Assembly (NCBI GenBank): GCA_029978335.1
Contig: JAPOJQ010000014.1
Location: forward strand, 1 to 41,346
Direction: 5' to 3'
Source of the DNA: Actinomycetota bacterium
Lineage (GTDB): Bacteria; Actinomycetota; Acidimicrobiia; Acidimicrobiales; Ilumatobacteraceae
Length of the DNA: 41,346 nt
Shown here: piece after piece, positions 1 through 6,801 of the stretch
How the letters are laid out: the number at the start of each line of letters is the position of its first letter
How positions within the stretch are numbered: position 1 is the stretch's first letter
Notes under the pieces: model-generated
What the model saw: only the letters and a program-made list of their open reading frames with translations
The model's database searches: none
Told to the model about the DNA's origin: nothing
Program-made: the position numbers and the translations under genes

Positions 1-193
1 AGCCGTAGATATCAATGAACTCGCATGCTTGCCTAGCGCCACTAATCGCCACATCAAACTTGCGCCCACGCAGAAGGTTGTACAGGATGACCGGATCGGT
101 AGCGGTTGCAGCCACGTCGAATTCTGGGGCGGTGAGCACGCCGCGCAACCAATCGATCACATTGTCGCGATGGTCATAGATCAAAATCTTCAT
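1..193 (-). CDS. Response-regulator receiver-like protein, N-terminal part (cut by window edge)
   Basis: The reverse strand from an ATG at 193-191 reads through the left edge with 64 codons, beginning MKILIYDHRDNVIDWLRGVL. The pattern (short hydrophobic strand, acidic loop, amphipathic helix, then a second strand FDVAIS) resembles a CheY-like receiver. Where the phospho-acceptor Asp would end the third strand the sequence reads Ile-Ser-Gly, so this may be a pseudo-receiver, but the alignment is by eye. An in-frame ATG at 202-200 would add three residues; no clear Shine-Dalgarno separates the two. The gene is divergent from the small gene at 395, and the ~200 bp between them hold two palindromes. 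The function cannot be fixed without the missing C-terminus. Confidence 0.55.
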   Translation of the reverse strand, partial: MKILIYDHRDNVIDWLRGVLTAPEFDVAATATDPVILYNLLRGRKFDVAISGARQACEFIDIYG

Positions 194-292
194 TCGACAC
201 ATCACCACCACCACGGTGGCCCCCACGCATGATGTTAGGTGGTGGCCGCGGTGGTGTCCACCAAAAGGCGAACGCCACCACGGCACCAATTT

Positions 293-310
293 ACTGACAG
301 ACCTGTCAGT
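293..310. promoter_or_regulatory. Perfect 18-bp palindrome, TetR-type operator candidate
   Basis: The site reads ACTGACAGACCTGTCAGT: two 8-bp arms around a 2-bp centre. It lies midway in the divergent intergenic region between the receiver-like gene and the 395-1539 operon. Short, fully symmetric palindromes of this size are typical of TetR/AcrR-family operators, but no TetR gene is visible in the window. An almost identical 18-mer occurs at 35998-36015. Confidence 0.5.
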
Positions 311-317
311 CCATTTC

Positions 318-329
318 ACTCAATTGAGT
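318..329. promoter_or_regulatory. Second palindrome, 12 bp
   Basis: ACTCAATTGAGT is perfectly self-complementary and begins 7 bp after the 293-310 palindrome. Its AT-rich core and position upstream of the gene at 395 suggest a second regulator site or part of the promoter. No convincing -10/-35 pair could be assigned on either strand. Confidence 0.35.
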
Positions 330-394
330 CGCTCTTTCACAACAAGAGACGGATTGGGCTAGCAGCGCGAGGTCGTGGTCATTCTGCTTGACGT

Positions 395-616
395 GTGTTT
401 ACAACGACGCCTGTCGCGACCCTTGCAACCGCGAGACGTGCACCCGAGGATGTCAACGGCAACAATGGTCACGTGAAGGTGCTCCGGAGGATCATTGCGG
501 CGTTGGTCATGACCGGTGCTGCTGCTGCTGCGATCAGGGTGAAGGGCCGTGGGGGCATTCCCCCGCAACACGGCGGTTGGCGGCCGATCAGCATCGCCGA
601 TGGCGATACAACATGA
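395..616 (+). CDS. Small single-pass membrane protein of unknown function
   Basis: The frame opens with GTG at 395 (73 aa) or, giving a more plausible 47-aa product, GTG at 473. The product has a basic stretch (VKVLRR), one hydrophobic helix (IIAALVMTGAAAAAI), basic residues and a Pro/Gly/Trp tail (PPQHGGWRPI), a layout seen in many small actinobacterial membrane proteins. Its stop (TGA 614-616) overlaps the ATG of the next gene at 613 in an ATGA junction, which is the main reason to believe it is real. No Shine-Dalgarno supports either start. A longer version of the 613 gene reaching back to 388 would overlap this frame and has a Cys/Arg-rich, unnatural N-terminus, so it is not used. Confidence 0.5.
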   Translation: MFTTTPVATLATARRAPEDVNGNNGHVKVLRRIIAALVMTGAAAAAIRVKGRGGIPPQHGGWRPISIADGDTT

Positions 617-1539
617 CCGTCTGGTTGGTAGGGCACGGCGTCGTTGGTCGTCGCGTTGAACGCTTTCTCGGGCATCGTGACATTCGAGTTCATGATCCGC
701 GACGCGAACCAACACCGATAGGTCAACCAGGGGATGTCGCGGTGCTTGCCCAACCCGGACGGCATCTGCATCTGGCGGAGGTGTACGCCCGACGGCGTAT
801 CTCGGTGATCACGGTTGGTGACGACCTCGACGACGTACACGGCCTCCTCGAACTTGGTCCATCATTTGACAACGCCGACTGCTCGCTCGTCATCGGCGCT
901 GCATTATCGCCAGGGCTCTCGGGCCTCTTGGCGAGATATCTCGCGCGGCAGCTTCACGCCGTCGATGAGATCCATATCGCCGTCCATGGGACAGCAGGAC
1001 CATCGTGCGCTCGGGCACACCATCGGTCGCTGAGTGGACGATCGCCTGGACTGGTCGATGGTCGGTGGGTCGAGTTCCGTGGCGGTGCTGGTCGCGAGTT
1101 GTGCTGGTTTCCCGAACCGGTTGGTCCACTCGATTGCTATCGGGCGGAAATTGCCACACCAGTGCTCTTGCATCAGGCATTTCCTGAGGTGGGTCGAATC
1201 TCGGCCAGGCGGTCGGCGACGCGTCGCGATCGCCTGACGGCACCGTTGCCGATGTTGCGCCCGCCTCACGCCGAAGGTGGTGTCGGTGCACTGCGGGTCG
1301 AAGTCCGCGGCGCCGATGCATCAGGTGCGCGAGAAACGCTGGTGGTCGGCATCGCTGAATTAGTGGGAACGGCAGCCGCGGCGGTTGCCGCCGCGTTCGC
1401 TGAGGCCTGCCTCGACGGCCAACTACCACACGGTGTGGTGAGGGCAGCTGACGAGGCGCTCGATACCCAAGATCTCTTGCGACGCATTGAAGCGAACGGG
1501 GTGCGAATTCAGGCGTTCACTGGTCAGCCTTACGGCTGA
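613..1539 (+). CDS. Saccharopine dehydrogenase-like NAD(P)-binding oxidoreductase
   Basis: The 308-aa product starts MTVWLVGHGVVGRRV, a Rossmann-fold beta-alpha-beta with GxGxxG spacing, followed by VAVLAQPG and VITVGDDLDDV, typical of the saccharopine dehydrogenase/reductase NADP-binding fold, and a central ALSPGLSGLLARYLAR helix as in that family. The C-terminal third is an alpha/beta region without a recognisable substrate signature. The ATG at 613 was chosen because it gives a family-like N-terminus and is coupled by ATGA to the small membrane protein upstream. The substrate is unknown; members of this fold act on amino-acid-derived or lipid substrates. The 3' end overlaps the convergent DUF1003 gene by 10 bp. 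Confidence 0.7.
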   Translation: MTVWLVGHGVVGRRVERFLGHRDIRVHDPRREPTPIGQPGDVAVLAQPGRHLHLAEVYARRRISVITVGDDLDDVHGLLELGPSFDNADCSLVIGAALSPGLSGLLARYLARQLHAVDEIHIAVHGTAGPSCARAHHRSLSGRSPGLVDGRWVEFRGGAGRELCWFPEPVGPLDCYRAEIATPVLLHQAFPEVGRISARRSATRRDRLTAPLPMLRPPHAEGGVGALRVEVRGADASGARETLVVGIAELVGTAAAAVAAAFAEACLDGQLPHGVVRAADEALDTQDLLRRIEANGVRIQAFTGQPYG

Positions 1540-2048
1540 GCACCGTGTGGGTCTGCGCCGAGGCGGTCCAGTCGAGCTTCGAGTCGCGCAAGAGCAGCGG
1601 TGAGTTCGCCGAGATGATCGGCAAGTTGCTCACCGGTCACGACATCGGCGAGCGCAAGACGGACGCCGGCGATTTCACGGGCGAGGAACTCGGTGTCGGC
1701 TTGGGTGCGTTCGGCAACTTGACGATCGAGTTCGGCGGCCGCACGGTCGCGGCGTTCTTGGCGGTTCTGTGCCAACAAGATCAGCGGCGCCGCATACGAC
1801 GCTTGGAGCGAGAGCACCAATGTCAACAGCACCAGTCCACGACCCCATGGGTCGAACTGGAAATTCGCCGGCGGAATGATGTTGACCACCAGCCACACGA
1901 TGATGACGGCCGTCTGCCAAACGAGATAGCGGGCAGTGCCGAGCAGCATGGCGATCGACTCACTGAAGCGGCCGAATGCGTCGGCGTCGTACGACAAGTC
2001 GAGGCGTCCGCGCTGGCGCGGTGCTGAAAGGTCACGCTGGCGCTTCAT
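1530..2048 (-). CDS. DUF1003 family membrane protein
   Basis: The 172-aa product has a cytoplasmic N-terminus with FSESIAMLLGTARYLVWQT, a first membrane helix (AVIIVWLVVNIIP), the conserved FDPWGRGLVLLTLVLSLQASYAAPLILLAQNRQ block with a second helix, then a charged coiled-coil tail rich in Ala/Glu/Arg. This is the DUF1003 signature. The start codon overlaps the stop of the upstream MgtE-N/CBS gene (ATGA, 2045-2048), so the two are translated together. DUF1003 and MgtE-N/CBS genes are neighbours in mycobacteria as well, from memory. The biochemical role is unknown; the context points to divalent-cation homeostasis. Confidence 0.85.
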   Translation of the reverse strand: MKRQRDLSAPRQRGRLDLSYDADAFGRFSESIAMLLGTARYLVWQTAVIIVWLVVNIIPPANFQFDPWGRGLVLLTLVLSLQASYAAPLILLAQNRQERRDRAAAELDRQVAERTQADTEFLAREIAGVRLALADVVTGEQLADHLGELTAALARLEARLDRLGADPHGAQP

Positions 2049-3295
2049 GGCGTCACCGCCGGTTGTGAGGCGTCGGGCCGACGACGTTGACGCAGCCGCC
2101 AGCCAACACCGAGCAGTCGGTCGACCACGTCGTCGACGGTGACCGCGCCGAGCAGGCGACCGGCTTCATCGAGCACCGGGAGCGCCAGCATGTTGTAATA
2201 CGCGAACTGTTCGTGCACTTCTTGTTCTGAGGTGTCGGGACGCACCACGGCCACCTGGCGTAGGCAACGCCCGAGTTCCATCGCTGGCGGTTCGCGCAGC
2301 AATCGCTGTGCGAACACCACGCCCAAATAACGACCGGTCGGTGGCTTGAACGGCGCCTGGCAGATGAAGATCTGCCCCGCAATGGCTTGGGTCCAGTCGG
2401 GATCACGAAGTTGAGCAAGCGCTTGAGCAACGGTGTCGTCGGGTCCGAGAATGATGATCTCGGGTGTCATGAGACCGCCAGCAGTTCGTTCACCATAAGA
2501 GAGCAACCTGGTGAGTACTTCGGCTTCTTCTTCGTCCATGGCGTCGAGCACGGCTCGCCGCTGCTGGTCGGGCATCTCGCTCAGCAGGTCGGTGAGGTCG
2601 TCGTATTCCATTTCATCGAGGACACCGAGGAGACGATCGAGGTCGAGACCTTCGATGAGTCGCAATTGTTCGTCTTCGGGCAGTTCTTCGAGGAGGTCGG
2701 CGAGTCGCTCGTCGTCCATCACCTCAGCGAGTTGGCGCCGTTGATGGAGTGGCAACGCGCGCACCACACCTGCCACATCAGAAGGGTGCATATCGCGCAA
2801 CCGTGCTGCTTCGGCAGCCATCGCCGTCGGCGGAGCGAACAGGTGCGATACCTCGGTCCAATCGACGAGCCGGTAACTCGGCCGCCGGCGCAGAGCGTTG
2901 CGACGAGCCAGGCGCACTTTGGCTACTTGCCACCATTCGGTACGACCGTCAGAGATTCGTTCGAGTCCAACATCGCTGACCGTCTCGCCGCTGGCTGAGG
3001 GCCGGTCGATGATTTCAGCGCCGATCAGAGTTTCTCCGGGTCGCCGTTTGAACGGATGAAGGTCGATGTCCCATGACCGCAACTGTGCGCCATCGGCGTC
3101 GAGGTGGCCGATGCGTGCCCAGTTGACGAAGATGCGGCGGCGCTGGCTCGTTGCCACAAAGCCGACGATGCGCGGTGCCTGGCCGGTCCGTCCGGGCACC
3201 ACCACGATGTCGTCGATGCGACCAATTTGTGATCCGCCGGCGTCGAGCAACGGCAGGCGCATCACACGGAATGCGTAAATCACCTCGGCCGCCAT
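2045..3295 (-). CDS. MgtE intracellular-domain protein with PRC-like barrel and CBS pair, no membrane part
   Basis: In this 416-aa protein residues ~1-160 form a beta-rich PRC-barrel-like region (GSQIGRIDDIVVV; WARIGHLD; a second half ending LVDWTEV). Residues ~165-275 are the MgtE N-terminal superhelix (LRDMHPSDVAGVVRALPL, LLEELPEDEQLRLIEGLD, MPDQQRRAVLDAMDEEEA). Residues ~275-400 are a CBS pair (GGLMTPEIIILGPDDTV; LALPVLDEAGRLLGAVTVDD). The MgtE transmembrane domain is absent, so it cannot itself be a channel; in MgtE these cytosolic domains sense Mg2+. It likely acts with the coupled DUF1003 membrane protein. The region 3296-3322 separates it from the next gene. Confidence 0.8.
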   Translation of the reverse strand: MAAEVIYAFRVMRLPLLDAGGSQIGRIDDIVVVPGRTGQAPRIVGFVATSQRRRIFVNWARIGHLDADGAQLRSWDIDLHPFKRRPGETLIGAEIIDRPSASGETVSDVGLERISDGRTEWWQVAKVRLARRNALRRRPSYRLVDWTEVSHLFAPPTAMAAEAARLRDMHPSDVAGVVRALPLHQRRQLAEVMDDERLADLLEELPEDEQLRLIEGLDLDRLLGVLDEMEYDDLTDLLSEMPDQQRRAVLDAMDEEEAEVLTRLLSYGERTAGGLMTPEIIILGPDDTVAQALAQLRDPDWTQAIAGQIFICQAPFKPPTGRYLGVVFAQRLLREPPAMELGRCLRQVAVVRPDTSEQEVHEQFAYYNMLALPVLDEAGRLLGAVTVDDVVDRLLGVGWRLRQRRRPDASQPAVTP

Positions 3296-3322
3296 AAGCC
3301 GCAGGCTACCCCTGCTCGTCGA

Positions 3323-5395
3323 TTAGGACTTTGACACTTCAACCAGAGTGTCGTAGAAGGCCACCCCTCCGCCCCAGTCGGTGAGCGTGTCGTTGGTGAG
3401 GCTGTTGGCAATTCGACCATCGCGGTGATGCTCGGACCACCAACCCCACGGCACGACAACAACGCCCGGTCGCACTCGATCACTGATGCGCACGGGTACT
3501 TCGACACTGGCGCGATCGTTGTGCACGGTCACCATGTCACCGTCGTTGAGTCCTCGTGTAAGCGCGTCGCTCGCATCGATTTCAACGTAGGGACCTCCTT
3601 CAACTCCACCATGGGTGTCCATGTGGCTGTACCCAGTGTTGAGGAACCGCAGATGTCGCTTTGCGGTGATGAGTTGCAATGGGAAACGGTCAGCGAGAGG
3701 GCCTTTCGGACCTTCGGTGGGCGGCACGTAGGTGGGCAGTCGTGGTTGGCCGAGGCGTTCGAGCGTGTCGCTCACGAACTCGACGCGCCCCGACGGTGTG
3801 GGGAAGCCTCCGTTCGCCCAGGGGAGGCCATCGTCGGGGAACGGCACTCGAATCCGATGTTGTGAGCGAAGCTGGTCCACATCGACGGTGGGCAGTGCGT
3901 CACGAATGATCGTCTCGTCATCGTCGTAGAGGCACGGCTCGGTGAGGCCCATTGCTCTGGAGATGCGACGGAAGAGTTCGGTGTTGCTGACGGACTCGCC
4001 AAGTGGTGCGATTGCCGGTTCGTTCCAGCCAAGCCAGAGATGTCCCCACGCAAGGGTGACATCAACTGCTTCGAGTTGGGTGGTGGCCGGCAGCACGATG
4101 TCGGCGTAGCGAGCGCTATCGGTCATGAACTGTTCGTGGACGACGCAGAACAGGTCGTCGCGTTCGAGGCCTTCGCGAATTCGCTCGGCGTTGGGCACCG
4201 ACACGAGTGGATTGCAGTTCCACACGATCATGGCGTGCACGGGAGGTTCGGTGTCGCAGAGGATCTCACCGAGCCGGCTCATGTTGAGTGTGCGTGGTGA
4301 GCGACCGGCGAGGAGGTCGGGGCGTGCGAGCGCAGCGTCATCTTCGAGCAGGCCTTGCCATGAACCGACGCTGCGGGCGATGCCACCGCCTCGGTGTCGC
4401 CATGCGCCGGTCAGCGCTGGCAAGCAGGCCATGGTGCGGAAGAACATCCCGCCGTTTTCGTGGTGTTCGGCACCGACGAGCGTCCGGATGACCGCCGGCT
4501 GCGTCGTGGCGTAGTCGCGGGCAAGTTGTTCGATGATGTCGGCGTCGACACCGGTTTGTGAGGCTGCCCATTCGGGTGTGGTGTCGGCGACCGACGCAGC
4601 AAGTTCGTCAAAGCCGAGGGTGTGTGCTGCTACCCACTCACGGTCGACGAGGTCGTCGCGGATGATGACGTGCATCATCGCCAACATCATGGCGATGTCG
4701 GTTCCGGGCAACGGCTGAATGAAGGCGTCGTTGGGGCCGTCGGCTGCGTCGGCAGTAATCGTGCGAATCGGGTCGATGACGATGAGCCGCGCACCGGCGG
4801 TGCGTGCCGTTTGGATCATCGGCCAGAGGTGCCTGTTGGTGAGCCGTGTGTTCGTCCCCCACAGAATGATGAGCTTCGAATATTGAAGGTCGACGGGGTC
4901 GATACCGAGTCCGTTGCCGTTGGTCATCGCCATGCCGGCACCGACGGTTGGTCCACAGATATTGCGGAGCAACCGGCTTGCACCGATGTGGTTGAAGAAC
5001 CGCGACGAGATGCCTTGTAGGGCGAGCATCGACTGGTTGCCAGCATCGCTGAACGGAAGAATGGCTTCGGGGCCGTGTTGTTCGATGATGTCGTTGAGGC
5101 GTTGGCCGATGTCGGCGAGCGCTTCATCCCAGGTGATGGTCTCGAACTGCCCTGAGCCTTTTGGTCCGATTCGGCGCATCGGGTGGAGAATTCGGTCGGG
5201 GTGGTAGACCCGGTCGAGGAAGCGGTTGACCTTGGGGCACAGTTCGCCAGCCGAGAACGGGTGTGCTTCGTCGCCACGTAGACGCACGGCTGTGCCGGTG
5301 GCGTCGACCTCGGCGATCCAGCCGCACGAGTCGGGGCAGTCGTGGTGACACACACCGTGGATGAGGCGCAGGTCGTAGTGGTCGATCCGTGTCAT
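3323..5395 (-). CDS. Molybdopterin oxidoreductase (DMSO reductase superfamily), single subunit
   Basis: The 690-aa product starts MTRIDHYDLRLIHGVC. Residues ~16-57 carry a [4Fe-4S] motif: CHHDCPDSC, then a distant Cys in ELCPK. A Cys in RNICGPTVGAG lies where the molybdenum ligand sits in NapA/Fdh-type enzymes. The C-terminal dinucleotide-binding domain shows KRHLRFLNTGYSHMDTHGG and GDMVTVHNDRASVEVP. No twin-arginine signal is visible, so it is probably cytoplasmic. No electron-transfer subunit or cofactor chaperone adjoins it, so substrate and redox partner are unknown; it belongs to the formate-dehydrogenase/assimilatory-like group of stand-alone enzymes. An upstream in-frame extension to 5560 would overlap the divergent oxidase gene and looks non-coding. 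Confidence 0.85.
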   Translation of the reverse strand: MTRIDHYDLRLIHGVCHHDCPDSCGWIAEVDATGTAVRLRGDEAHPFSAGELCPKVNRFLDRVYHPDRILHPMRRIGPKGSGQFETITWDEALADIGQRLNDIIEQHGPEAILPFSDAGNQSMLALQGISSRFFNHIGASRLLRNICGPTVGAGMAMTNGNGLGIDPVDLQYSKLIILWGTNTRLTNRHLWPMIQTARTAGARLIVIDPIRTITADAADGPNDAFIQPLPGTDIAMMLAMMHVIIRDDLVDREWVAAHTLGFDELAASVADTTPEWAASQTGVDADIIEQLARDYATTQPAVIRTLVGAEHHENGGMFFRTMACLPALTGAWRHRGGGIARSVGSWQGLLEDDAALARPDLLAGRSPRTLNMSRLGEILCDTEPPVHAMIVWNCNPLVSVPNAERIREGLERDDLFCVVHEQFMTDSARYADIVLPATTQLEAVDVTLAWGHLWLGWNEPAIAPLGESVSNTELFRRISRAMGLTEPCLYDDDETIIRDALPTVDVDQLRSQHRIRVPFPDDGLPWANGGFPTPSGRVEFVSDTLERLGQPRLPTYVPPTEGPKGPLADRFPLQLITAKRHLRFLNTGYSHMDTHGGVEGGPYVEIDASDALTRGLNDGDMVTVHNDRASVEVPVRISDRVRPGVVVVPWGWWSEHHRDGRIANSLTNDTLTDWGGGVAFYDTLVEVSKS

Positions 5396-5439
5396 GTCGC
5401 CATCGTAGAGCCGGGTGATTCGCGGTACGGTCGCGGGTC

Positions 5440-6753
5440 GTGGAACGATCGCTGTCGTCGGGCGTGGTGCGCAATTGGGCGGGGAACCAAGCGTGTGTGC
5501 CAGATGAAGTGTTGCGTCCACGGTCGACCGATGAGGTCGCAGCGATGGTGTCGAGGGCAAGCGCTGATGGTCGACGAGTTCGCGTCATTGGTGCCGGCCA
5601 TTCGTTTACCGCTGCGGCGATGACCGATGGCGTGTTGTTGCGCCTTGATGCGATGAATCGGATCCTTGAGGTTGATCCGGTGTCGATGCGGGTCCGTGTC
5701 GAAGCAGGAATCTCCTTGCACGATCTCAACCGGCAACTGCATGTGGTTGGTTTGGCGTTACCCAATCTTGGTGACATCGATGTGCAGAGCCTTGCGGGTG
5801 CGATCTCAACGGCGACACATGGCACCGGCATCGCGCTCGGGAATCTGGCAACCATGGTGGTGGCGATGGTGCTGGTCGACGGCAAGGGCGAGATCGTCCG
5901 GGTTGATACGGGCGATCCCTTGATGTCAGTGCTGCCCGTGGGGATTGGGGCGCTCGGCGTGGTGTGCGAGGTGACGTTGCAGTGTGTGTCGTCATTCCGG
6001 TTGCACGCTCACGAGACGATCGAACACCTCGATGATGTGCTTGGTGATGTTGAGGGCCTCGTGGCGAGCGCTGATCACGCCGAGTTCTATTGGATGCCGG
6101 GTGCTCGGCGTTGCCAGGTGAAGCGCAACAACCGTACCGATGCCCCGTTGGATCGTCCGTCGAAGGTCGCGGTCGTTCGTGACAAGTACCTCGGCGAGAA
6201 CCTTGCGTTTGGCACGGTGTGTCGGGTGGGTCGGCGTTGGCCGCGATTGGCGCCGAGGATTGCCAAGCTGGTGTCGTCGTCGGTGTCAGAGCGAGAGTTT
6301 GTCGACGACAGTTTCCGCGTGTTCTCAAGTCCGCGACTGGTGCGTTTTGTGGAGATGGAATACGGAATTCCACTCGAGTGTCTTGGTGAGGCGGTGCAAC
6401 GGGTTCGCGAGGTCACCCGTCATTTGAGTTTCCCGAGTCTGTTCCCGATTGAGGTTCGAATGTCTGCTGCTGACGACCTTGCGTTGTCGACAGGGTCCGG
6501 TCGTCGCAATGGGTGGGTCGCTGTGCACCAGTACCGCGGTGCACCGTATGAGTCGTACTTCCAGCAGGTTGCGGCGATTATGGATTCCTACGGCGGCCGT
6601 CCGCATTGGGGCAAGTTGCATTGGCTCGACGCCGAACAACTCGCTGCGCGCTATCCGCGCTGGGACGAGTTCGCAGCGGTGCGGTCTCGGTTAGATCCTG
6701 CGGGAACGTTCCGCAACGAGTATCTCGATCGGGTGCTCGGACCTATCGTCTGA
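5440..6753 (+). CDS. FAD-dependent aldonolactone oxidase (D-arabinono-1,4-lactone / L-gulonolactone oxidase family)
   Basis: In this 437-aa protein residues ~20-190 are the PCMH-type FAD domain: RPRSTDEVAAMV, RVRVIGAGHSFTA (the His region that binds FAD covalently in some relatives) and LAGAISTATHGTG. The C-terminal ALO domain includes SLFPIEVRMSAADD and the hallmark HWGKLHW followed by RSRLDPAGTFRNEYL. Known family members oxidise sugar 1,4-lactones using O2 or another acceptor. The GTG at 5440 gives a full N-terminus; GTGs at 5464 or 5467 are alternatives. It is divergent from the molybdopterin enzyme with only 44 bp between starts, so the two promoters must overlap. Confidence 0.88.
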   Translation: MERSLSSGVVRNWAGNQACVPDEVLRPRSTDEVAAMVSRASADGRRVRVIGAGHSFTAAAMTDGVLLRLDAMNRILEVDPVSMRVRVEAGISLHDLNRQLHVVGLALPNLGDIDVQSLAGAISTATHGTGIALGNLATMVVAMVLVDGKGEIVRVDTGDPLMSVLPVGIGALGVVCEVTLQCVSSFRLHAHETIEHLDDVLGDVEGLVASADHAEFYWMPGARRCQVKRNNRTDAPLDRPSKVAVVRDKYLGENLAFGTVCRVGRRWPRLAPRIAKLVSSSVSEREFVDDSFRVFSSPRLVRFVEMEYGIPLECLGEAVQRVREVTRHLSFPSLFPIEVRMSAADDLALSTGSGRRNGWVAVHQYRGAPYESYFQQVAAIMDSYGGRPHWGKLHWLDAEQLAARYPRWDEFAAVRSRLDPAGTFRNEYLDRVLGPIV

Positions 6754-6764
6754 TCGGTCGGCAT

Positions 6765-6779
6765 CGCGCGCTGCGCGCG
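6765..6779. repeat. 15-bp GC-only dyad between lactone oxidase and methyltransferase
   Basis: CGCGCGCTGCGCGCG has 7-bp perfectly complementary arms around a single T. It sits in the 48-bp gap before the GTG of the DNA methyltransferase. There is no T-run after it, so it is not a classical terminator; it may be a protein-binding site or a weak transcription barrier. Confidence 0.35.
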
Positions 6780-6801
6780 TGAGGTCGCATAGGGTTGCCA
6801 C

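Noticed and set aside
388-612. N-terminal extension of the saccharopine-dehydrogenase-like gene
   Set aside because: The added 75 residues are Cys/Arg-rich and unlike the family; the ATG at 613 gives a proper Rossmann start and overlaps the stop of a better small frame.
5396-5560. N-terminal extension of the molybdopterin oxidoreductase
   Set aside because: It would overlap the divergent lactone oxidase coding region and has no signal-peptide or Tat motif; the ATG at 5395 fits the family.
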